A stretch of 64,000 bases of DNA from Streptomyces sp. TSRI0107 (GCF_001905845.1 NZ_LIVZ01000007.1:666708-730707), one strand, 5' to 3'; positions 50,238 to 59,373 are shown, counted from the stretch's first letter. The notes: generated by a model not told the origin, from the letters alone. Program-made: numbers and translations.

Positions 50238-50245
50238 GCACTTTC

Positions 50246-51682
50246 ATGACGGATTCATGGGTCAATTCGGCGGAGCGGATCGGCGCCGACCTGCATCTGG
50301 AGCTGTCGGGGCCGGGCGGGCGGCGGGCCTCGCTGATCAGGGCGCTGCGCGAGGCGGTGCGCAGTGGGCGGCTGGCCCCCGGCACCCGGCTGCCGCCCTA
50401 CCGTTCGCTCGCCGCCGACCTCGGGGTCGCCCGCAACACGGTCGCCGACGCGTACGCCGAGCTGGTCGCCGAGGGCTGGCTGACCGCACGGCAGGGCTCG
50501 GGCACCCGGGTGGCCGACCGCGCCGAACCCCTCAGGAGCACCGCGCGGGTCCCCAAAAAGGCACCACCGCGCGCGCGTGGCCCCCGGCACGACCTGCGCC
50601 AGGGCACCCCGGACGCGTCGGCGTTCCCGCGCGCGGCGTGGCTCGCGTCCTACCGCCGGGCCCTCCAGCAGGCGCCCAACGAGGTGTTCGGGCCGGGCGA
50701 TCCCGCCGGACGCCGGGAACTGCGCGAGGCGCTGACCGAGTACCTGGCACGCGCGCGGGGGGTGCGCACCGAGCCGGACCGCATCGTCATCTGCTCGGGC
50801 TTCGCGCACGCGCTGCGCCTGCTGTTCCAGCAGAGCGGCCCCGGCGGCGCGCCCGTGCTGCGCGGCCCGCTGGCCGTCGAGGCGTACGGACTCGGCTTCC
50901 ACCGCGACCTGCTGGCCTCCGCCGGCGTCCGCACGGTGCCGCTCCCCCTGGACGAGGACGGCGCCCGGGTCGACCGGCTGGGGCGCGAGCGGGGCGTGCT
51001 GCTCACCCCGGCGCACCAGTTCCCCACCGGCGGTCCCCTGCATCCCGCCCGGCGTGCCGCCGTCATCGACTGGGCACGCGCGCGTGGAGGGGTGGTTCTG
51101 GAGGACGACTACGACGGGGAGTTCCGCTACGACCGCAAGCCCGTCGGCGCCGTCCAGGGCCTCGACCCGGAGCGGGTGATCTACATCGGCTCGGTCAGCA
51201 AGAGCCTGTCGCCGGCGCTGCGGCTGGGCTGGATGGTCCTGCCGGAGCGGTACGTCGACGGCGTGCTCGCGGCCAAGGGCGAGCGGGAGGCGTGGGCGAG
51301 CGTGCTGGACCAGCTGAGCCTCGCCGACTTCGTCGCCGGGGGGTCGTACGACCGTCATGTACGGCGCATGCGGCAGCGGTACCGGAGCCGCCGGGACCGG
51401 CTCGTCGCGGCCCTCGCCGAGCAGGCGCCGCACATCGGGGTCACCGGGGTCGCGGCGGGCCTGCACGCCGTGCTGCGGCTGCCGCCCGGCACCGAACCGT
51501 CCGTCGTCAAGGCGGCCGCGTGGCAGGGCATCGCCCTGGACGGCCTGGCCGGGTTCCGGCACCCGTCGGCCGAGGCCGACGGGACGACGACGGACGGACT
51601 GGTGGTGGGGTACGCGACGCCCTCGGAGCACGCGTACGGGGCGGCGTTGGAGGCCCTGTGCGGCGTGCTCCCGCCGCCGTGA
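50246..51682 (+). CDS. MocR/PdxR-type regulator with aminotransferase domain
   Basis: A 478-residue protein fusing an N-terminal GntR winged helix (GTRLPPYRSLAADLGVARNT with VADAYAELVAEGWL, residues ~45-85) to a fold-type I PLP-dependent aminotransferase domain. The PLP lysine is in YIGSVSKSLSPALRLGWM, with the Asp in EDDYDGEFRYD and the Arg region near the C-terminus. MocR regulators sense PLP or amino compounds and activate neighbouring genes. The divergent AhpD-like gene is the probable target. The ATG at 50246 has TAGGG upstream; the intergenic space is only 26 bp. Confidence 0.9.
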   Translation: MTDSWVNSAERIGADLHLELSGPGGRRASLIRALREAVRSGRLAPGTRLPPYRSLAADLGVARNTVADAYAELVAEGWLTARQGSGTRVADRAEPLRSTARVPKKAPPRARGPRHDLRQGTPDASAFPRAAWLASYRRALQQAPNEVFGPGDPAGRRELREALTEYLARARGVRTEPDRIVICSGFAHALRLLFQQSGPGGAPVLRGPLAVEAYGLGFHRDLLASAGVRTVPLPLDEDGARVDRLGRERGVLLTPAHQFPTGGPLHPARRAAVIDWARARGGVVLEDDYDGEFRYDRKPVGAVQGLDPERVIYIGSVSKSLSPALRLGWMVLPERYVDGVLAAKGEREAWASVLDQLSLADFVAGGSYDRHVRRMRQRYRSRRDRLVAALAEQAPHIGVTGVAAGLHAVLRLPPGTEPSVVKAAAWQGIALDGLAGFRHPSAEADGTTTDGLVVGYATPSEHAYGAALEALCGVLPPP

Positions 51683-51689
51683 CGACGGC

Positions 51690-51829
51690 AGGAGCGAACG
51701 ACCGGACCACCGAAGAAGAGTCAGTTGGACGGAAAGCCGGAACGACAACCAAGGAAGGACGGGCGGAGAAGCATAGAGGTAAGCGACAGAAAGGGAATTA
51801 ACAGATAATCAGCATCAAAATGGAGTGGT
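51690..51829. other. AT-rich, purine-rich segment downstream of the MocR gene
   Basis: The 140 bases up to the DUF397 stop codon are about half A/T, far below the GC of the rest, and are mostly purine on the plus strand (AGGAAGGACGGGCGGAGAAG and similar). No open reading frame, hairpin or inverted ends are seen. It may be a small insertion or a remnant from transfer. Confidence 0.55.
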
Positions 51830-52105
51830 TCACGACAGCAGGAAGTCCGCCACCCCCGCCTTTGCTCCCTCGATGAACGCCGTCATCTCGTCGGTGGTGT
51901 AGATCAGCGCCGGCCCATCGGGGTCGGTCGACTGGCGGACGGCGATCCGGCCGTCGTCGAGCTTCATCGCCTCCAGGCAGTTGCCCCCGTTGCCGCCGCT
52001 CCACGGCTTGTGCCAGCCCTCGCTGCCCAACTCCCGCGCGGGCATGCCGTTGTAGATCCGCTCCGCGCGGACCCCCGGCTGGTGCTGGGACGTGATGCGA
52101 TCCAT
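51830..52105 (-). CDS. DUF397-domain protein
   Basis: A 91-residue DUF397 protein with the family core GWHKPWSGGNGGNCLEAM, IAVRQSTDPDGPALIYTTDE and FIEGAKAGVADFLL. DUF397 genes in Streptomyces nearly always follow a DUF5753/XRE regulator and frequently accompany an anti-sigma-like ATPase, exactly as here. Known examples (BldB-related, AbaA-type sets) affect development and antibiotic production. The start directly follows the regulator's stop (TGAATG), so translation is coupled. Confidence 0.93.
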   Translation of the reverse strand: MDRITSQHQPGVRAERIYNGMPARELGSEGWHKPWSGGNGGNCLEAMKLDDGRIAVRQSTDPDGPALIYTTDEMTAFIEGAKAGVADFLLS

Positions 52106-52966
52106 TCACAGCTCCTTGCGGAGATCCCGCAGGATCTCCTTCGTGCGTTGTGCCGTGGCGGCCTGCGCCGCCATGCGGTCCATGACCTCCAGGTGGGTGG
52201 CCACCTCGGCGCGCGCGTCCAGGTAGACGGCGCCGGTCAGGTACTCGCTGTAGACCATGTCCGGCAGTTCGGGCATGGTGAATCGGAACAGCACGAAGGG
52301 CCCGTACGTGCCGGGGTGCGGTCCCGTGGAGAACGGGACGACCTGCAGCGTCACATGGGGCAGCTTCGTGGCCTCGAGCAGCTTGTCGATCTGCGCGCGC
52401 ATCACCTCCGGACCGCCGACGGGGCGGCGCAGGGCGGTCTCGTCCATCACCATCCACAGCCGTGGCGCGTCCGGACGCGTGAGCAGTTCCTGACGCTGCA
52501 TGCGCAGCGCGACGTGGCGCTCGATGTCCTCGGGCCGGGTCTGGCCGACGGCCCCGGAGGTCAGGACCCCGCGCGCGTACTCCTCGGTCTGCAGCAGTCC
52601 GGGCACGAAGTGGGGCTCGTAGCTGCGGATGAGGCCGGCCGCGCCCTCCAGGCTGACGTACATCGAGAACCAGCCGGGAAGGATGTCGTGGAAGCGCTGC
52701 CACCAGCCCGGCTTGTTGGCCTCCTCGGCCAGTTGCACGAACGCTTCGGCCTCGTCGTCGGGGACGCCGTAGGCCTTCAGGAGGAGTTGGAGGTACGGGA
52801 TCTTGAGTGCGACCTCGGCGGTCTCCATGCGGCGTACGGTGGCGGGGGCGACGTGGAGGACGCGGGCGGCCTCCTCGCGCTTGAGACCCGCCCGTTCCCG
52901 CAGGTCCAGCAGGCGCCGGCCGAGGACGACCTGGCCGACCGTCGGCGCGGACCGCGGCTCGCTCAC
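52106..52966 (-). CDS. XRE-family regulator with DUF5753 domain
   Basis: A 286-residue regulator of the type paired with DUF397 proteins. The N-terminal helix-turn-helix is LRERAGLKREEAARVLHVAP with ATVRRMETAEVALKI following. The C-terminal DUF5753 domain includes the diagnostic YEPHFVPGLLQTEEYARGVL, VMDETALRRPVGG, LQVVPFSTGPHPGTYGPFVL and YSEYLTGAVYLD. GTG 52966 is chosen because GGAGGTGGAGC lies just upstream; the longer frame to 53077 adds unconserved residues. Divergent from the ATPase gene, with 254 bp between the starts. Confidence 0.93.
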   Translation of the reverse strand: MSEPRSAPTVGQVVLGRRLLDLRERAGLKREEAARVLHVAPATVRRMETAEVALKIPYLQLLLKAYGVPDDEAEAFVQLAEEANKPGWWQRFHDILPGWFSMYVSLEGAAGLIRSYEPHFVPGLLQTEEYARGVLTSGAVGQTRPEDIERHVALRMQRQELLTRPDAPRLWMVMDETALRRPVGGPEVMRAQIDKLLEATKLPHVTLQVVPFSTGPHPGTYGPFVLFRFTMPELPDMVYSEYLTGAVYLDARAEVATHLEVMDRMAAQAATAQRTKEILRDLRKEL

Positions 52967-53220
52967 GCTCCACCTCCAGTCAAGGGTTTCCGTACAGCCC
53001 GGCGGCGCCATTCGAAGATCCATTCGAAGGCCCGATCCGGTCGATGTCGATCCTGAACGGGCTGAAATCAGCCACATCCGGACGGCTCAGGCCTTCGGCG
53101 ATCCCAAGTGGCGCCGCGCGACGTGCTGTTGCGAGCAGTGTGCCATGGCCGTTCAGAGAGTCACACCGCACTCTGCAATTTTCATAGTGACCCTTGCCAA
53201 GTGTTCGCGCCGGGGAGATA

Positions 53221-53868
53221 GTGGCAAGCGTGATTCCGTCCGCGCCCTTAGGAACAGACGCGGCAGCCGGCCGCCCGTTCGGCCCCGGCGCCGCCACGGG
53301 AGCCGCCCCCACCGGGGTCGCTGCCGAGCGCCGGTTCCGCTTCGAGCTGGCCGCACACCCGGGCTCTCCCGCGCAGGCCAGACGCCTGACACGGGCCCGG
53401 CTGACCGGCTGGTCGGTGTGCGAGGACACCTGCGACTCGGCCGCCCTCGTGGTGTCCGAGCTGGTCACCAACGCCATCGTGCACACCGCGAGCGACGTCG
53501 TCGTCTGCGAGCTGCACGACGGCGCCGAACTGGTGCGCATAGCCGTGCGCGACCAGGGGTGCGCGCCGGGCGAGCTGTCCCCGTCCCCGCAGCGGCCGGA
53601 CGAGGAGCACGGGAGGGGGTTGCTCCTCGTCGACGCCCTGAGCCACGCGTGGGGCGCCCAGGAGCACGGTCCCGGCCTGCTGGTGTGGGCCGAGCTGCCC
53701 CGCCAGGCCGAGGCGCCGCGCTCCGACCTCGGCTGGGGCGCCCGCCCCAAGCCGGGGCCGCAGGACGACGCCCCCGGCGAGGAGGACGAGGCGGAGGCGC
53801 GGGACCTGCCGGCGGGCGGCGGAGACGCACACGCCTTGGGCCTGGGACTCGACTGGGGAAGCGTGTGA
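53221..53868 (+). CDS. Anti-sigma-type ATP-binding (HATPase) regulatory protein
   Basis: A 215-residue protein with a GHKL ATPase domain of the RsbW/SpoIIAB family: N box ALVVSELVTNAIVHTASDVV, G1 box RIAVRDQGCAPGELSPS and G2 region EHGRGLLLVDALSHAWGAQE. The N-terminal ~40 residues and C-terminal ~50 residues are low-complexity, acidic or glycine-rich. Such small ATPases phosphorylate or bind anti-anti-sigma partners, or act as partners of DUF397/XRE sets. Starts GTG 53221 or GTG 53230 are both possible after GGGGAG; TTG 53194 is less likely. Confidence 0.85.
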   Translation: MASVIPSAPLGTDAAAGRPFGPGAATGAAPTGVAAERRFRFELAAHPGSPAQARRLTRARLTGWSVCEDTCDSAALVVSELVTNAIVHTASDVVVCELHDGAELVRIAVRDQGCAPGELSPSPQRPDEEHGRGLLLVDALSHAWGAQEHGPGLLVWAELPRQAEAPRSDLGWGARPKPGPQDDAPGEEDEAEARDLPAGGGDAHALGLGLDWGSV

Positions 53869-54293
53869 CCGCCCTGTCCAGCGGCAGGCAGGTGCGCAGC
53901 CTGGACACGCTGGTCCGGCTGGGGCGCGAGCCGCGTACGCGCGGCACGCCCCGTCGGCTGACCGTCCCCGACGGGATGACGGTCCCGCTCGGCTGCGACG
54001 CGGTCGCGGTGCCGGCGCGGTTCGGTCCCCAGGTGCTGACCCGGCTGCCGCGTGTGGGATGCGTGTACGCGGACGACACGCACTGGTGGTGGCTGGTCCC
54101 GTCCGACTCCGACTACGCCCTGGAGTGGCCCGCCCCCGCGCGGTACGCCACAGGCGCGGTCGCCCTTGACGCGCCACGCCTCATCCACCGCCCGGACGGC
54201 GAGGTTCCGTACACCCCGCCGATCCCGCTGTACCTCACCCTCTGCCGGCTCACGGACACGACCCCGACCTGGTCGCGCCCGGTCAGCGCCTGA
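53865..54293 (+). CDS. Conserved protein of unknown function downstream of the ATPase
   Basis: A 142-residue protein that starts at GTG 53865, overlapping the ATPase stop (GTGTGA), so the two are co-translated. It has no membrane segment or known motif. Notable residues are a tryptophan cluster DTHWWWLVPSDSD and CDAVAVPARFGPQVLTRLP. Sequences of this shape commonly follow anti-sigma-like ATPases in Streptomyces, which makes a partner role plausible; that is inference. Confidence 0.8.
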   Translation: MTALSSGRQVRSLDTLVRLGREPRTRGTPRRLTVPDGMTVPLGCDAVAVPARFGPQVLTRLPRVGCVYADDTHWWWLVPSDSDYALEWPAPARYATGAVALDAPRLIHRPDGEVPYTPPIPLYLTLCRLTDTTPTWSRPVSA

Positions 54294-54505
54294 AGGCCGG
54301 CTCCCGGCGCACGCCGATGCCGCGGGCCCCGGCCTCCGCCCGCTGCGAGCTCCCCGCCCGGTGCAAGTCCCCGGACCCCGGCGCACGTCCGCAGACCCTC
54401 GTCCAGCGCACGCCCGCGCACCCCCGCCCCGCCCCGCTGCGCCCTGCCTCACGGCATTCCGCGCCGGAATAGTGACCCTTCGTAGGGCGTCGGGGGAGGC
54501 GAACG

Positions 54506-56455
54506 GTGGGCGGAAAGCGTGACGAGGCGGCCGGGCAGGCGGAGCCGTCCGAATCGGAGCGGCTGCTGTTCGGCGGACCGTTGCGCTACGACATGGGCTG
54601 GAACCAGCACGCCGACGCCTTCCTGGAACTGTCCTTCCGCGCGATGGTCGTACGGCTGCCCGGCCTGCTGGCCTCCAGTCTGCGGCTGGCCCGGCGGGCC
54701 GACGGCCGGGCCGCGCGGACCGTGCTGAGCGCCGAGACCGGCCGGGGCGCGGCCCAGGCGGTGAGCCTGCTGGCGATGAACAGCGTGCTCGGCGACCTGA
54801 TGGGCGGCGGCCCCATCGAGGACCGTCTGCGGAGCGCGGTCCCGGCACTGGTCACCATGGCCGTCGTACTCCTGGTCGCCGCCCTGCTGCGCGCCGCCTC
54901 GACGTACGCCACCGGCCGGCTGGAGCCCAAGGTCGAGCGGGTGGCGACCGAGCTGTATCTGGAGCGGGCCGCGTCCGTGGAACTGGCCGCGATCGAGGAC
55001 CACGCCTTCCACAAGCTGCTGGACACCGCGCAGTACGGCGCCGACTCCGCCCGCCGGATGATCACGTACGGCACCCGCGTGGTGAACGCCATGATCTCCC
55101 TGATCGCGGCGGCCGGCGTGCTGACCGTCCTGCACCCCCTGCTGCTGCCCCTCCTCGTCACCATGACGCTGCCCAGCGCCTGGAGCGCGCTGACGAACGC
55201 CCGCCGCCGCTACGAGTCGTTCCACATCTGGGTGCAGCACGCCCGCGCGGGGCACCTGATCAGCGGTCTGCTCACGGAACCGGCCGCGGCCCCGGAGATC
55301 CGCGTGCACGGTGTCGGCCCCTTCCTGCTGCGCCACTTCCGGTCGATGTCGGAGGCGGCGGAGGCCGAGCAGGCCCGCCTCGCCCGGCTCGCCGCCCGGA
55401 CCGGCCTGTTCGCGGCGGCCTGGACGGGCCTCGCCGCGGTCGCGACCTACGCGACGCTCGGCGGTCTGCTGCTGGTCGGCGCGATGTCGCTGTCGGTGGC
55501 CGGTACGGCCGTGATCGCGATCCGCACCGGCTCAGCGAGCCTGGACTCCCTGGTCCTGGAGGTGAACCTGCTGCACGAGGAGGCCCTGTTCGTGGGCGAC
55601 CTGGAACGGCTGTACACGGAGGCCGCCGAACGGGCGATCCCGGTCGGCGGCGCGGCCCTGCCCGAGAACCCGCGCGAGATCCGCTTCGAGAACGTCACGT
55701 TCAGCTATCCGGGCGACTCCGCCCGCCCCGCCCTCGACGACGTCACCCTCACCCTGCCGCTCGGCCGGATCATCGCCCTGGTCGGCGAGAACGGCTCCGG
55801 CAAGACGACCCTGGTGAAGCTGCTCGCCGGGCTGTACACCCCGGACCGGGGCCGGATCCTGTGGGACGGGGTGGACGCGGCGACCGCGGACCGGCACCGG
55901 CTGGCGGAGCGGATCGCGATGGTCGCCCAGGACTTCAAGCGCTGGCCGTTCACCGCGCGGGTGAACGTCGCGCTGGGCCGTCCGTCCGCACCGGTGACGG
56001 ACGAGCGGCTCACGGCCGCGATCGGCGAGGCCGGCGCCGAGGAGGTGGTCGCGGATCTGCCGCGCGGTCTGGACACCCTGCTGGCCCGTGAGTTCAGCGG
56101 CGGGCACGAACTGTCGGGCGGTCAGTGGCAGCGGCTGGGCATCGCCCGCGCCGCGTACCGGCGCGGCGGCATCCTGATCGTGGACGAACCGACGGCGGCC
56201 CTGGACGCCCGAGCCGAACTGGAGGTCTTCGAAAAGATCCGCGCGCTGGCCGGGACCGGGCAGACGGTCGTCCTCATCACGCACCGGCTGGCGTCCGTCC
56301 GCCACGCGGACCTGGTGCACGTCCTGGAACAGGGCCGGCTGGTGGAGTCCGGCGCACCGGACGAGCTGCTGGCCGGCGGCGGTGTCTACGCGGAGCTGTA
56401 CGGGCTCCAGGCCGAGCAGTTCTCCGCGCGCGTGCCCGCCCCGAAGGCGGGCTGA
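54506..56455 (+). CDS. ABC exporter half-transporter (fused membrane and ATPase)
   Basis: A 649-residue exporter-type ABC protein. The N-terminal ~320 residues have about six hydrophobic segments of the exporter membrane fold. The C-terminal ATPase has Walker A GENGSGKTTLVKLLAGLY near residue 430, Q-loop MVAQDFKRWPFTA, signature HELSGGQWQRLGIARA, Walker B GGILIVDEPTAALDAR and the switch ITHRLASVRHADLVH. This layout is common to transporters for lipids, peptides or drugs; the EFSGGHELSGGQ context resembles exporters of lanthipeptide-like clusters, but no precursor gene is near. GTG 54506 follows CGGGGGAGGCGAAC. Confidence 0.9.
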   Translation: MGGKRDEAAGQAEPSESERLLFGGPLRYDMGWNQHADAFLELSFRAMVVRLPGLLASSLRLARRADGRAARTVLSAETGRGAAQAVSLLAMNSVLGDLMGGGPIEDRLRSAVPALVTMAVVLLVAALLRAASTYATGRLEPKVERVATELYLERAASVELAAIEDHAFHKLLDTAQYGADSARRMITYGTRVVNAMISLIAAAGVLTVLHPLLLPLLVTMTLPSAWSALTNARRRYESFHIWVQHARAGHLISGLLTEPAAAPEIRVHGVGPFLLRHFRSMSEAAEAEQARLARLAARTGLFAAAWTGLAAVATYATLGGLLLVGAMSLSVAGTAVIAIRTGSASLDSLVLEVNLLHEEALFVGDLERLYTEAAERAIPVGGAALPENPREIRFENVTFSYPGDSARPALDDVTLTLPLGRIIALVGENGSGKTTLVKLLAGLYTPDRGRILWDGVDAATADRHRLAERIAMVAQDFKRWPFTARVNVALGRPSAPVTDERLTAAIGEAGAEEVVADLPRGLDTLLAREFSGGHELSGGQWQRLGIARAAYRRGGILIVDEPTAALDARAELEVFEKIRALAGTGQTVVLITHRLASVRHADLVHVLEQGRLVESGAPDELLAGGGVYAELYGLQAEQFSARVPAPKAG

Positions 56456-56494
56456 TCCCGCCGGTCACAGGAGGACCGCACAGGTCCGCTCGGG

Positions 56495-56674
56495 TCAGGC
56501 GGCCGCCTCGGTGACCGCTTCGCGGACGATCACCAGGAACGTGTCCGTCGCGAGGTCCATGACGACCTCCGCCGGCTGGCCCTCCAGACGCCGCGCGTGC
56601 GCGAACTCCTCGGCCGGCCACGATCCGCGCGGACCGCCGGCGGGAAAGCGCTCGAGCACTGTTCGCCCGTTCAC
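56495..56674 (-). CDS. Small protein of 59 residues, unknown function
   Basis: A small gene with GTG start 56674, GGAGG six bases before it and a TGA at 56495-56497. The protein reads MNGRTVLERFPAGGPRG, SWPAEEFAHARRLEGQPAEV, VMDLATDTFLVIVREAVTEA and ends AA. It has strong G/C third-position bias, an ideal ribosome binding site and a conserved-looking layout, so it is probably real. It is soluble and acidic at the C-terminus. Small unknown proteins of this kind are frequent in Streptomyces. It is 41 bp from the ABC gene end and on the other strand. Confidence 0.65.
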   Translation of the reverse strand: MNGRTVLERFPAGGPRGSWPAEEFAHARRLEGQPAEVVMDLATDTFLVIVREAVTEAAA

Positions 56675-56829
56675 CCTGCACCTCCAGAAAGCGACGTACG
56701 TGTACGAGTTAACGCCTCCAGGAGGTCAAACGCCTCGCTCGGTGACGGGACTGAGACGTAGTTGGCACCCGTTCACCCCAAAGTGTGAGCCGCGTCTCGG
56801 TGAACTCCCGGTTTCGATTACCTGACGTA

Positions 56830-58197
56830 TCACTCGGCGTCGTACCGCTGGACGCGCCGCCCGTGCCCCCGGTCGAGGAGGGCCGGCAGGCGCTTCCCCA
56901 ACTCCCGGACGGTGGACGCCACGTCGAGGGTGAGCAGCTCGCGGTCGCGCATCAGGACACGGCCGTCGACGATCGTGGTGCGGACGTCGGAGGCGCGGGC
57001 ACTGTGCACCAGGGTCGCGGCGAGGTCGTGGACGGGCTGGGTGTGCGGGCCGGTCAGGTCGACGAGGACGATGTCCGCGCGGTGCCCCGCTGCCAGGGAG
57101 CCGACGACCCCGTCGAGGCCCACCGCGCGGGCGCTCTGCAGTGTGGCGTGGTGGAGCGCCTGACGGGAGGTCATCCAGCGGGGGTCGCCCTCGGCCGACT
57201 TCTGGACCAGGGCGGTGAGCGCCATCGACTCCCAGACGTCGAGGGAGTTGTTGGAGGCCGCGCCGTCCGTGGCGAGCCCGACGGGGACGCCGGCCGCGCG
57301 CAGGGCCCGTACCGGCGTGGTGGTGGGCCAGGCGAATTTCAGGTACCCGCGCGGTGCGCTCGCCACCGCGACCCGCCCGCCGGCCCGCTCCAGGACGGGC
57401 AGGTCGCGTTCGACGACACCGGTGCCGTGCGCGATCAGCACATCGGTGCCGAGGATGCCGGTGCGCTCCAGGACCTCGATCGGGGTGACGCCGTGCCGGG
57501 CGAGGCCGGCGGCGGTCTGGTCGCGGTTCTCGGCGGCGTGCAGGTGCACCGGCAGGCCGTGCTCACGGGCCAGCTCGGCGGTGGCAGCGAGGTCGGCGTC
57601 GTCGACCGTGTACGGGGCGTGCGGGGCGAGGGCGGTGGTGATACGGCCGCCGGCGCCGCCCCGGTGCCGCAGTGCGAACTCCAGTGAGCGCTCGCGCCCT
57701 TCGGGCCCCTGGGACGAGAAGAACGCCTGGCCCAGATGGGCGCGGATGCCGCATTCCTCGACGACCGCGGCGACCGCGTCCATGGCGAAGTAGTGGTCGG
57801 CGAAGCAGGTGACGCCGCCCCGGATCATCTCGGCGCACGCCAGCCGCGCACCCCACTCGACGTCCCGCGCGGTGAGGTTGCTCTCGACGGGCCAGATCAC
57901 GTCGTCGAACCAGGCCTCGGTGGGCAGGTCCTCGGCGATCCCGCGCAGCGCGACCATCGGGGCGTGTGTGTGGCAGTTGATCAGGCCGGGCAGGGCGGCC
58001 TGTCCGCGCGCGTCGATCCGCTCGGCGGCGGGCAGCCCCACGACGTCGGCGGCCGCGGTGACGGACTCGATCAGCCCGTCGCGTACGACGATCGCGGCGT
58101 CGTCCCGGAAGGCGACCTGATCGTGGTCGTCCCGGCCTTCGACATGCACGAGAGCGGTGCATCCCGTGATGATGAGGTCGGCGGGAGAAGTCGTCAT
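56830..58197 (-). CDS. Amidohydrolase (S-adenosylhomocysteine/methylthioadenosine deaminase-like)
   Basis: A 455-residue amidohydrolase. Metal ligands are visible: H-x-H in LINCHTHAPMVALRG, His in VHLHAAENRDQT, His in LIAHGTGVVERDL and Asp in GLATDGAASNNSLD. The pattern and length fit the MtaD/SahH-deaminase branch, which deaminates 5'-methylthioadenosine or SAH, though guanine or cytosine deaminase-like activity cannot be excluded. ATG 58197 is taken; a GTG three bases earlier is possible. It is divergent from the exonuclease/phosphatase-family gene. Confidence 0.88.
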   Translation of the reverse strand: MTTSPADLIITGCTALVHVEGRDDHDQVAFRDDAAIVVRDGLIESVTAAADVVGLPAAERIDARGQAALPGLINCHTHAPMVALRGIAEDLPTEAWFDDVIWPVESNLTARDVEWGARLACAEMIRGGVTCFADHYFAMDAVAAVVEECGIRAHLGQAFFSSQGPEGRERSLEFALRHRGGAGGRITTALAPHAPYTVDDADLAATAELAREHGLPVHLHAAENRDQTAAGLARHGVTPIEVLERTGILGTDVLIAHGTGVVERDLPVLERAGGRVAVASAPRGYLKFAWPTTTPVRALRAAGVPVGLATDGAASNNSLDVWESMALTALVQKSAEGDPRWMTSRQALHHATLQSARAVGLDGVVGSLAAGHRADIVLVDLTGPHTQPVHDLAATLVHSARASDVRTTIVDGRVLMRDRELLTLDVASTVRELGKRLPALLDRGHGRRVQRYDAE

Positions 58198-58335
58198 CAC
58201 GCCAACGTACGGCGGGGCGGTACCGCGATGTGAGCGGAACCGCGCATCCGGCCCCCGGCCCTGTCGCGAAGCGGCCGGGGACCGCACCCTGGCCTCACCA
58301 CGCCCCGCCACCAGGCTCTGCGAAAGGGGCCCGGA

Positions 58336-59274
58336 ATGCTTGTAGGCACCTGGAATCTGGAGAACCTCTACCGGCCCGGCGGGCTGTTCGGCCCGAAGGA
58401 CCAGGCCGGGTACGAGACCAAGCTGGCCTCCCTCGCCGCCGTGATCACCGAGCTGGATCCGGACCTGCTGGGACTGCAGGAGATCGGCGAGCCGGTGGCG
58501 CTGACCGACCTGGTCGGCATGCTGGACGGCGACTGGCACACCGCGGTCTCCACGCATCCCGACGCCCGGGGCATCCGCGTCGGGTTCCTCAGCCGTACGC
58601 CACTGCGCGTCCTGGCCGACACGACGGCGTTCCCGGACCCGGTGCGGTCGGTGCAGACCGACGACGCGGGGCACACCACGACCCAGGCGGGGCGGGGCGT
58701 GCTGGCCGTGGAGACGGCCGGCATGAGTGTCGCGGTCGCGCATCTGAAGTCGAAGCTGCTGACCTACCCGGGCAATCGTTTCAGCCCGAACGACGAGGGC
58801 GAACGCGCCCGCTACGGCGCCTACGCCCTCTACCGCCGGGCCGCCGAGGCGACGGCGCTGCGCGCGCTGGCCGATGTGCTGCTGGCCGGTGACGGCCGGG
58901 AGCGGGACGTGGCGGTGCTGGGCGACCTGAACGACGAGGTGCAGGCGGCGACCACGCAGATCGTGCTCGGCCCGCCCGGATCGGAGATCGGCACGGGCGG
59001 GTTCTCCCGGGAGGACAAGGGCGACGCGTTCCGGCTGTGGAACATCGCCCCGCGCATACCGGACGAGCAGCGCTACTCGCGTGTGCACTCCGGGCGCCGC
59101 GAGCTGATCGACCACATACTGCTCAGCCATCGCCTGGTGCACCGGATCTCCGCCGCGGGCACCGGGCTGCCCGGCGAGGAGGCGCCACGGCTGCCCTCGG
59201 TCGGCGCGGACCCGGTCGAGCGGCGGGACGCCCCGGGCTCGGACCACGCGCCGGTGTGGGTGCGGATCGGCTAG
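58336..59274 (+). CDS. Endonuclease/exonuclease/phosphatase-family protein
   Basis: A 312-residue metal-dependent phosphodiesterase-fold protein. Family motifs: VGTWNLENL at the N-terminus (the catalytic Asn), DLLGLQEIGEPVAL (metal-binding Glu), VAHLKSKLL (His), VAVLGDLNDEVQAATTQ (the paired Asp/Asn), and the C-terminal SDHAPVWVRI (catalytic His). All are intact, so it should be an active nuclease or phosphodiesterase. The substrate may be DNA, RNA or a phosphorylated small molecule. No signal peptide is present, so it acts in the cytosol. The start has GAAAGGGG upstream. Confidence 0.9.
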   Translation: MLVGTWNLENLYRPGGLFGPKDQAGYETKLASLAAVITELDPDLLGLQEIGEPVALTDLVGMLDGDWHTAVSTHPDARGIRVGFLSRTPLRVLADTTAFPDPVRSVQTDDAGHTTTQAGRGVLAVETAGMSVAVAHLKSKLLTYPGNRFSPNDEGERARYGAYALYRRAAEATALRALADVLLAGDGRERDVAVLGDLNDEVQAATTQIVLGPPGSEIGTGGFSREDKGDAFRLWNIAPRIPDEQRYSRVHSGRRELIDHILLSHRLVHRISAAGTGLPGEEAPRLPSVGADPVERRDAPGSDHAPVWVRIG

Positions 59275-59373
59275 CGCGGGCGGCCGTCCGCTCCCCGCAG
59301 GCCCCCCGGTCCGGACGAAGGGTCTCCACGGCGTCGTGCTGCGCCCCTGGAACGCCACTGGGCGGCAAAGCGG

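Noticed and set aside
54506..56455. Lanthipeptide export cluster suggested by the ABC transporter
   Set aside because: No precursor peptide, dehydratase or cyclase gene lies nearby, so the transporter alone does not support it.
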